Part shown: piece after piece, positions 42,262-48,202 of the stretch
Numbering within the stretch: the first letter of the stretch is position 1
Layout of the letters: the number at the start of each line of letters is the position of its first letter
Source: an uncultured beta proteobacterium
GTDB taxonomy: Bacteria; Pseudomonadota; Gammaproteobacteria; Burkholderiales; Burkholderiaceae_C
Assembly: GCA_903894475.1 (NCBI GenBank)
Contig: CAITQH010000434.1
Coordinates: 1 to 48,202 of the forward strand
Length of the DNA: 48,202 nucleotides
Reading direction: 5' to 3'
Program-made: the position numbers and the translations under genes
The notes under the pieces: model-generated
Database searches by the model: none
What the model was told of the DNA's origin: nothing
The model's input: only the letters and a program-made list of their open reading frames with translations

Positions 42262-43653
42262 ATGATAAAGTATTGCTGCATCAATAAATGGCGATGTGCT
42301 GCCTTTTTGTCCTGTGCCCTTGGTATGGTTTCTGCGCAAGGTGGCGAGTCTCTGGGCATCGTCGGAAAAAATGAGTGGCTCTTTTTACGGTCTGAATTGA
42401 TGAGTTCAGCAGAAGCGGCTGGCAGCGCAGAGACAGTTTCTCTTATCGGGCGTTTCAATAAAGTGCTTGTGGCCAACGGCATCACGATGGCCGTCACGAT
42501 GGTGCCGGTGAAGATGCGTTTGTACGCTGAGTATCTTCCGGACGACGTCAAACTCAACGACTACACGGTAGCTAATTACGAGCGTATGAGCAAGGCGTTA
42601 CAGGCGGCTGGAGTGACGGTGATTGATCTCAATACGCCCTTCTTGAACAGTCCCATGCGACGCTCAGACACACCCTTGTTTTATCGGCTTGATGGGCATT
42701 GGAGCATGACGGGTGCCAAGTTGGCGGCTGAAACCTTCAAGGCTGGTATAGATGCCAACCCAATGCTGAAAAGGGTGCTTGATGCAACGCCTGAAGTGGC
42801 CTTTCAAATGGTTGTTGGCAAACGCAAAACGCCGTCCAAATCACGTGAATTGATTAATTTGATACCGCCCAGTTCTGGGACTTTTGCATTTGAACATGTC
42901 ACGCCGGTTAGGGTGACTCGAGCCCAGGAACAAAATGAAGCCAACCGTGTACCAATAGGCATCACGATGCAGGGCAGCAGTTTCTCGCAGGAGTGGACTA
43001 CCTTCGTGGATGCACTGCGTTTCGTGTTGCAGCGCGACATTTTGAATGTCTCGGTGCCTGCGAATATAGGAGCCTGGTTTGGTATGGAAAGTTATTTGAG
43101 TAGCGATGCCTTCCAGACCAATGCGCCCAAAATGCTGATCTGGGAAAGGCCCGAGTACACCATGCGGGCGCCACCAAATTTTCGGTTTCAGGACGCCCAG
43201 TTTGCGAGCGACAATACTGAATGGCTGTTGCGCGCCTCGGCCTGGATACAGATTACTTGCAAACCATCGACTGTGAACGCTAAGGTGATGCCGGTCGGTT
43301 TAGCCGCAAACGGAGTCAATTTGAAGGAAGGAGATATCGTCACAGGGCGGACCCGCGACAACGAATTCATCGAACTCAGTTTTGACAAACCAATCAAAAA
43401 GCTGGATTATCTGGCCGCAAGGGTTACCGCCGCCGGATCAAAATCCTTAATTTTGGAGGGTTCTGGCCCAGGGGAGGCAACGCGTCGATTTGCACTGAAT
43501 ATCGTTGGGGATGATACCCCGCATGCGCTGAAAACACCACTGCCTTCGAATAGTCAGGGTTTCACAAAACTGCGAATCTACCCGGGAGAAAGCCAAAGGT
43601 TCGCGCTACAGGGGCTCAAAATCTGTCGTCAGCCTGAAGACATTCTTAACTAA
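42262..43653 (+). CDS. AlgX/AlgJ-like SGNH transferase with C-terminal binding domain
   Basis: A 463-residue exported protein with a signal sequence (AAFLSCALGMVSAQG). The N-terminal SGNH-like domain starts with the AlgX/AlgJ motif IVGKNEWLFLRSE. It contains RLDGHWSMTGAKLAAE, with the catalytic Asp144 and His146, and MQGSSFSQEW with the nucleophile candidate Ser240. The His-to-Ser spacing (94) is nearly that of AlgX (His176 to Ser269), as I recall it. Residues about 330-463 form a beta-rich C-terminal domain, plausibly carbohydrate-binding as in AlgX. Such enzymes place acyl groups on polysaccharides in the periplasm. The start is taken at ATG 42262 behind AGGA; GTG 42238 is an alternative. 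It opens the transferase cassette with the carrier protein, adenylating enzyme, GNAT and MBOAT. Confidence 0.88.
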   Translation: MIKYCCINKWRCAAFLSCALGMVSAQGGESLGIVGKNEWLFLRSELMSSAEAAGSAETVSLIGRFNKVLVANGITMAVTMVPVKMRLYAEYLPDDVKLNDYTVANYERMSKALQAAGVTVIDLNTPFLNSPMRRSDTPLFYRLDGHWSMTGAKLAAETFKAGIDANPMLKRVLDATPEVAFQMVVGKRKTPSKSRELINLIPPSSGTFAFEHVTPVRVTRAQEQNEANRVPIGITMQGSSFSQEWTTFVDALRFVLQRDILNVSVPANIGAWFGMESYLSSDAFQTNAPKMLIWERPEYTMRAPPNFRFQDAQFASDNTEWLLRASAWIQITCKPSTVNAKVMPVGLAANGVNLKEGDIVTGRTRDNEFIELSFDKPIKKLDYLAARVTAAGSKSLILEGSGPGEATRRFALNIVGDDTPHALKTPLPSNSQGFTKLRIYPGESQRFALQGLKICRQPEDILN

Positions 43654-43778
43654 TGCGGGGTGCAGGCCATCACAGGGATGGTTTTGCTTGGCCCCTGTTG
43701 TAGTTCTGTCGGGCGGTACAGCCCTCATATGCTAAAGTGCCTGTGAAGAATCCGACTTAATTTCCTTAGGAGCAACGC

Positions 43779-44048
43779 ATGGCAGGCATCCAGCCTCAGG
43801 ACGATCCCCGGGTGGAGATCCACCGCGTCGTGGAGGGTATATTTCGGGATCTCTTTCGGGCTGAAAGTCTCGCTATACACACAGAGACAAGCGCGAAGGA
43901 TATCGAAGGTTGGGACTCTCTTGCCCATATAACCCTCATTGTCGCCATTGAAAAAAAATTTGGCATTAAGTTCAAACTCGCCGAGTTACAGGAGGTTCGC
44001 AACGTAGGCGACATTCTGGCTCTTGTAAAGACCAAGACGGGGAAATGA
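43779..44048 (+). CDS. Acyl/peptidyl carrier protein, DltC-like role
   Basis: An 89-residue acidic four-helix carrier protein. The phosphopantetheine attachment site is Ser47 in IEGWDSLAHITLIV, followed by the recognition helix and FGIKFKLAELQEVRNVGDI. It would carry an activated group as a thioester. The ATG of the adenylating enzyme gene overlaps its TGA (ATGA at 44045-44048), so the pair is co-translated, which argues that it is the cognate substrate of that enzyme and not the fatty-acid ACP. TTAGGAG precedes ATG 43779. The 125-bp gap before it contains small hairpin-forming repeats and could hold an internal promoter, but I see no clear consensus. Confidence 0.93.
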   Translation: MAGIQPQDDPRVEIHRVVEGIFRDLFRAESLAIHTETSAKDIEGWDSLAHITLIVAIEKKFGIKFKLAELQEVRNVGDILALVKTKTGK

Positions 44049-45583
44049 GTCTTCCCTACCTACCCACTTTCGTTGACGATTTTTTTCGCTGCACCGGGCG
44101 TTTTCCGAGCGATCCAGCTTTGGTTTTTCCGGACCAAACGGTGACTTATGCGGAGCTCTTGGCTCTTGTTCAGGGGATTCGTGACGGGATCGATTCGGAA
44201 GTTCCAATCAATGAACGCCGAATTGCAGTGCATGCAACGCAAGATGTTTTTACGTATGCCGCGATCCTTGCGATCCTTGCGTCAGGTAGGGCCTATGTTC
44301 CTCTGAATCCTCACAACCCTGCGCAGCGCAATGGCAGCTGTCTGACGCAGGCCGATGTCGCCACACTGTTTCAATCGGGCGCTGAAACTGAAATCAGTCA
44401 ATGGGTTCTGCAGCAGCGGCTTCCGGTAAGAATCGTGAATCTCCGGACGATCCCTTCAAACCCGTCAGAACGGATGCCCACGCCAGTCCGCGAGACTGAC
44501 ATGGCGTACCTGCTCTTTACCTCCGGCAGCACGGGCAATCCCAAGGGGGTCCCGATCTACCATGGCAACCTGAGGCGGTTCATGAAAGCGCTTCTCAGCG
44601 AAACGGGTTTCGAGTTTCGACAGACTGATCGTTTTCTGCAGATGTTTGACCTTACTTTTGACCTTTCCATCATGTGCTATGCAGCGCCGCTTGCTCTCGG
44701 TGCTGCATGTCATGTCGTAACAGGCCCAGGTGCCGGTTTTCTGGACGTGGCAAAAACACTTCAACGTGGAAAGATATCGGTCGCGTTGATGGTGCCTTCG
44801 GTCCTGTCTTTTTTGGAGAGTTATCTCGACGAGATAGATTTGCCGGACATGCGCTATTCTCTTTTTTGCGGCGAAGCGCTCCCCGCGCTGTTAGCTGAAA
44901 AGTGGCAAGGATGCATTCCATCGGCACGCCTGTTCAATGTTTACGGCCCCACGGAGGCCACGATTTTTTGCTCCATTTATGAGTTGAACTCGCCCTTGGG
45001 TTCATCTGGCGAATACCAGGGCGTGGTTTCCATCGGAGTGCCGATGCCCGGGACCGTGTTCTCCATCATCAGTGAAACGGGAGACTGCGTTGCCCCCGGT
45101 GAAAAAGGCGAGCTTGTGATTTCCGGCGCTCAGGTAACCGATCAATACTGGCGCAACCCCGAAAAGACACTTGCCGCTTTCACCGCTCGCTCGGGAGAAG
45201 CGCCAGCCTACCGGACTGGTGATATCGCCTTTGCAGCCGAGGGCAACTACTATTATTGTGGACGCGCGGACTACCAACTGAAGGTGGACGGATATCGTAT
45301 CGAGGCCGGAGAGATAGAGCATCATGCCAGAGCCCTTACCGGCGTTCGAAATGTCGCCCTCGTTGGCCAAGCAGAGGCGAATGGAAGAGTCAAACTGCAT
45401 CTATTTCTAGAGGCATCCGACATTGATCAGGAGGCGCTGCGAATTACCTGCAAGACCCACCTGGCAGGGAAACTTCCTTCCTACATGCTCCCTCAGCGGA
45501 TTCATGTGCTCGACTTTTTTCCGTTGAATCAGAACGGGAAAGTCGATCGAAAAGCGCTGATTTCGGGTGTTCACCAGGAATAA
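44045..45583 (+). CDS. AMP-forming amino-acid:carrier ligase, DltA-like
   Basis: A 512-residue adenylating enzyme of the ANL superfamily. Core motifs are LLFTSGSTGNPKGVP (P-loop, from residue 156), FDLTFDLSIMCYAAP, LFCGEALPALLAEKW, NVYGPTEATIFCS, YRTGDIAF, YYCGRADYQLKVDGYRIE and the terminal NQNGKVDRKAL with the catalytic Lys499. The A4-A5 region is strikingly like DltA (FDLS...FCGE...GPTEAT). Asp206 falls where DltA binds the substrate amino group, and Cys275 where DltA has the cysteine linked to D-alanine selectivity, as I recall the structure. A small amino acid, possibly alanine or glycine, is therefore the likely substrate; this is inference. It is coupled to the carrier gene and lies three bases before the GNAT. 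Confidence 0.9.
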   Translation: MSLPYLPTFVDDFFRCTGRFPSDPALVFPDQTVTYAELLALVQGIRDGIDSEVPINERRIAVHATQDVFTYAAILAILASGRAYVPLNPHNPAQRNGSCLTQADVATLFQSGAETEISQWVLQQRLPVRIVNLRTIPSNPSERMPTPVRETDMAYLLFTSGSTGNPKGVPIYHGNLRRFMKALLSETGFEFRQTDRFLQMFDLTFDLSIMCYAAPLALGAACHVVTGPGAGFLDVAKTLQRGKISVALMVPSVLSFLESYLDEIDLPDMRYSLFCGEALPALLAEKWQGCIPSARLFNVYGPTEATIFCSIYELNSPLGSSGEYQGVVSIGVPMPGTVFSIISETGDCVAPGEKGELVISGAQVTDQYWRNPEKTLAAFTARSGEAPAYRTGDIAFAAEGNYYYCGRADYQLKVDGYRIEAGEIEHHARALTGVRNVALVGQAEANGRVKLHLFLEASDIDQEALRITCKTHLAGKLPSYMLPQRIHVLDFFPLNQNGKVDRKALISGVHQE

Positions 45584-45586
45584 GTC

Positions 45587-46249
45587 ATGGACGATTTGGT
45601 TTTCCGAAAAGCGACCCCGGCAGATCTGCCCTTTCTCATCACGGCCGTGAAAGCTGCGGAAAAGCTGGGCACAGCAAGTTGCACCTATCAAAAGATTTTC
45701 CTGCTGAGCGTCGCAGAGGTCGATGCACTGCTCAAGCAAGCACTCTCAATTGAAAGTGGCGGATATCAGCTTGCCCTGAGCACTTTTTTTGTTTACGCGC
45801 GGGACGGCGTACCGATTGCCTGTTGTTCTTCATGGGTCGAGGCTGCAGATGGTGTTTCCAGCGGGTTCAAGCTGGCTGCCGTGCTCACTGATTTGTTGGG
45901 TTTTGAGAAATGGCTCGACGCGAAAGATGCAATCAAGGCTTTTGCCGCTGCAACCCCGCAGCGTACTGCAGGGGCGCTGCAGATGGAGACGTTCTACGTT
46001 GAGCAAAGTTGCCGGGGGCGCGGCCTCACGGAGCGAATCATCAACAGTGTTATATGCTGCTTCGACCCCGTTGTTACGTCTGCCAAGATCGCCGAAATCA
46101 CCATGTTCGAACGAAACTCCGATGCACTGCGTGCTTACCAGAAAGCCGGATTTCACATCCACCGCAAAGGCGACCCCGGCAATGCGCTGTTCCGGACACT
46201 GACAGGCAGTGCGGGTTTTATTCAGTTGCACAAAATGATCAGAGCCTAA
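45587..46249 (+). CDS. GNAT-family N-acetyltransferase
   Basis: A 220-residue GNAT-fold protein. The opening LVFRKATPADLPFLITAV is typical of the first strand and helix. The acetyl-CoA pyrophosphate-binding loop is FYVEQSCRGRGLTERIINSV, near residue 135-153, with the Q/R-x-x-G-x-G/A pattern as CRGRGL. It continues MFERNSDALRAYQKAGFHIHRKG, the usual fourth motif. In this cassette it may acylate the amino group of the carrier-bound amino acid before export, which would give an N-acyl-aminoacyl decoration, but this is only inferred. Standard dlt operons have no such gene. It starts three bases after the ligase stop and ends 65 bp before the MBOAT gene. Confidence 0.9.
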   Translation: MDDLVFRKATPADLPFLITAVKAAEKLGTASCTYQKIFLLSVAEVDALLKQALSIESGGYQLALSTFFVYARDGVPIACCSSWVEAADGVSSGFKLAAVLTDLLGFEKWLDAKDAIKAFAAATPQRTAGALQMETFYVEQSCRGRGLTERIINSVICCFDPVVTSAKIAEITMFERNSDALRAYQKAGFHIHRKGDPGNALFRTLTGSAGFIQLHKMIRA

Positions 46250-46314
46250 GGGGTGGGCGGATGCACTACGCCTGCTGATTTCTGGATTGCTGTGAACCCT
46301 TCTTTTTTTTGAAT

Positions 46315-47835
46315 ATGCTGTTTAACTCCTCGGTTTTTGTTTTTGTCTTTATGCCAGTCGTATTAGCTGGCTATTTCCTGATCGCCAGGAAAAGTCGTCA
46401 AGGGGCTCTTGCATGGTTGGCTAGTGCTTCGATTTTCTTCTATGCCTATTGGAGCATCAAGGCCCTGCCGATTTTAGTGATATCCATCTGCATCAACTAC
46501 TGGTTCGGAACTCTGCTAGCGAAGCAAGAACTCAAATTTCGACAAGCAACATTCATCATGGCAATTACAGCCAATCTGGTGGCTTTGGGATATTATAAAT
46601 ACATCGATTTTTTCATTGAAAATATCAATGATGTGCGTGATCTGATGGAACTCGACCCGTTGGATTCAATTGGCATCGTCTTGCCTATCGGGATTTCATT
46701 TTTTACTTTCACTCAAATTGCCTTTCTGATTGATAATTACCAAGGCAAAGTGAGGGAGCGTAACTTTATTCAGTACACGCTTTTTGTTTCCTTCTTTCCT
46801 CATCTTTTAGCTGGCCCATTGCTTAACCACAGGCAAATGATGCCGCAGTTTTCGATGCCAGAAAACTTTGTAATCCAAAAGGAAAAAATTGTTACAGGAC
46901 TACTAATTTTTACGGTTGGATTGGCAAAAAAAGTATTGATTGCCGATACGCTAAATGGGTATGTATCTACTTTTTATACTTCTCTGGCTCGAGGCTCTGG
47001 GCCGAATTTTTTGGCATCCTGGACGGCATGTGTCGGATACACCTTTCAACTCTATTTTGACTTCTCTGGGTATTCCGACATGGCGGTTGGAATAGCCTTA
47101 TTATTTGGTATTTGGTTGCCATTTAACTTTAACTCTCCTCTGCGAGCCACCAGCATCATTGATTTCTGGCAACGTTGGCATATTACTCTTACTAAATACG
47201 TTGGAAACTATTTATACATGCCAATCACTTTGCAACTCATGCGTCTTGGTCAAAACCTGCCATCAGCCTTTGGATCTATATTTTCCCTGGTTATTCCAAC
47301 GATCTTTGTCTTCTTGATTTTGGGTTTTTGGCATGGAGCGAACTGGACGTACGTGGTCTTTGGTGGCATGCACGGGTTGTATATTGTGACCAATCATCTC
47401 TGGAGAAAAGGTTTTCCAGTTCTGAGTAAACAAGATCGAAAGAAGCGATCTTACAAAATCTTGAAATTGACTGCTGCCTGGATATTAACTTTTCTCGCTG
47501 TTAATATCGCATGCGTCATGTTCCGTTCTGACAGCATTCCCACAGCCGTTGTGGTTTACAAAGGAATGCTGGGATTGAATGGGTACTCTTTAGGAAACAT
47601 GCCGAATATTCAAGCATGGGTAGTCAATTTGAAAATAATTCTATTAACAATGACTTCCGCTTTCCTGATAGTTTTCATGATGCCCAATACCATCAGCATA
47701 GCCTCACTTTCGGAAAAGAGCTTTACTGGCAAGAAGAGGCTAACTTATGTTTCTATTGCTATTTTGATTGGAATAATATATGCGCTGTTGCAATTGAATT
47801 TTTATGAGAGCCCATTTTTGTATTTTCAATTTTAA
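46315..47835 (+). CDS. MBOAT-family O-acyltransferase (AlgI/DltB-like)
   Basis: A 506-residue polytopic membrane protein with the common AlgI/DltB opening MLFNSSVFVFVF. Conserved blocks include GYYKYIDFF, LPIGISFFTFTQIAFLID, FFPHLLAGPLLNHRQMMPQF, YFDFSGYSDMAVGIALLFG, IDFWQRWHITLTKYVGNYLY and LGFWHGANWTYVVFGGMHGLY (His340 and His353). Such proteins take an acyl or aminoacyl group from a cytoplasmic carrier and pass it across the inner membrane to a periplasmic SGNH transferase, here probably the AlgX-like protein. ATG 46315 gives the family N-terminus; a TTG two codons earlier is rejected. The gene is visibly poorer in G+C than the rest of the window (one sampled 60-base line, 46681-46740, has 19 G/C), suggesting recent acquisition. 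Confidence 0.94.
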   Translation: MLFNSSVFVFVFMPVVLAGYFLIARKSRQGALAWLASASIFFYAYWSIKALPILVISICINYWFGTLLAKQELKFRQATFIMAITANLVALGYYKYIDFFIENINDVRDLMELDPLDSIGIVLPIGISFFTFTQIAFLIDNYQGKVRERNFIQYTLFVSFFPHLLAGPLLNHRQMMPQFSMPENFVIQKEKIVTGLLIFTVGLAKKVLIADTLNGYVSTFYTSLARGSGPNFLASWTACVGYTFQLYFDFSGYSDMAVGIALLFGIWLPFNFNSPLRATSIIDFWQRWHITLTKYVGNYLYMPITLQLMRLGQNLPSAFGSIFSLVIPTIFVFLILGFWHGANWTYVVFGGMHGLYIVTNHLWRKGFPVLSKQDRKKRSYKILKLTAAWILTFLAVNIACVMFRSDSIPTAVVVYKGMLGLNGYSLGNMPNIQAWVVNLKIILLTMTSAFLIVFMMPNTISIASLSEKSFTGKKRLTYVSIAILIGIIYALLQLNFYESPFLYFQF

Positions 47836-48202
47836 ATTTAATCGATCGACTGAATTGGATCCCACAACCAGTTCCAGCCGCCTGACGCTTTCGGCAACAG
47901 TTGAAGATGTCGCGTTCGACCAGGCGTCCCAGGCGCGTGCATGAGGGCGTTGCAAAAACTCGTTTGTTGCACAAATTGTGAATACTATCCTGAATCCGTG
48001 ATTCCAAATGACTGTATGTGATTTTCAACCTCAATTTCCGAGATATTCGAGGAATATGCCGTGATATTGCCTGCGCCCCGGGGTTCGACAGTTAAATGCC
48101 CCAAGCCACCAAAACCCTCAATGAAATCAACGATGCTACTCGTTTAAAATCCGGTTGTGTAATGGCGCGAATATGCATTTATGTGGCTATTGCACCTATT
48201 GA
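47836..48202. other. Non-coding tail of the window
   Basis: This 367-bp stretch holds no gene I can support. Fragments such as the frame reading SSRLTLSATVEDVAFDQASQ (before 47943) look like a decayed coding remnant, and GCGTTGCAAAAACTC near 47950 resembles the kind of sequence found at insertion-sequence ends, but I cannot match a family. A perfect dyad ATATTC-GAG-GAATAT lies at 48043-48057. A short frame opening with ATG 48096 runs off the window edge and could be the start of a next gene; it is too short to judge. Confidence 0.4.

Noticed and set aside
43654..43778. Terminator between the AlgX-like and carrier genes
   Set aside because: Short repeats such as CCATC/GATGG exist, but there is no strong GC stem with T-run, and the gene set continues in the same direction.

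Overview
The window reads as chromosomal DNA of a Gram-negative, respiring bacterium, most likely a betaproteobacterium of the Rhodocyclales/Burkholderiales type. The basis is pyrE facing an exonuclease III gene, many c-type cytochromes, a DUF3108 gene, and a cellulose operon of the bcsP/R-Q-A-B-Z-C kind. Genus cannot be read from sequence alone. Base composition is GC-rich over most of the window and falls clearly in the last gene (MBOAT). I saw no tRNA, rRNA, CRISPR array or intact insertion sequence.

Layout. (1) 1-1450: housekeeping genes pyrE (partial) and xth, diverging from overlapping start codons. (2) 1513-7080: a four-gene + strand cassette of HEAT-like protein, formylglycine-generating-enzyme-fold protein, Hsp70-like ATPase and AAA+ ATPase, whose function is unknown. 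(3) 7077-15933: an electron-transfer island. A diheme cytochrome c, a NarL-type regulator and its kinase lie on the - strand. They diverge across a dyad-rich 327-bp region from a + strand set: CBS protein, Tat-exported four-cluster ferredoxin, NrfD-like quinol protein, multiheme cytochrome, small unknown protein, slipin and small cytochrome c. (4) 15979-20094: a class III cyclase/ATPase/TPR protein preceded by a conserved protein with an HEALE motif. (5) 20182-33234: DUF3108 and MBL-fold genes lead directly into bcsP/R, bcsQ, bcsA, bcsB, bcsZ, bcsC and a second bcsQ-like gene. (6) 33244-40195 (-): bcsE, a short PgaA-like porin, a PgaC-like glycosyltransferase, a one-TM protein and a NodB-type deacetylase, which together look like a second polysaccharide synthase/export unit. 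(7) 40238-47835 (+): a paralogue of the deacetylase that has lost its metal ligands, then an AlgX-like transferase, a carrier protein, a DltA-like adenylating enzyme, a GNAT and an MBOAT protein.

Regions 5-7 form one roughly 27-kb exopolysaccharide super-locus. BcsA makes a beta-1,4-glucan, with c-di-GMP sensed by its PilZ domain and by BcsE. A second GT2 synthase with its own deacetylase and porin makes another, probably amino-sugar, chain or contributes to a mixed one. The last five genes resemble a Dlt pathway: an adenylating enzyme loads a carrier, an MBOAT passes the group across the membrane, and an SGNH transferase places it on the polymer, with a GNAT as an extra step. I regard this Dlt-like cassette in an exopolysaccharide locus, together with the active/inactive deacetylase pair, as the best candidate for an undescribed system. 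The HEAT/FGE/Hsp70/AAA quartet is second.
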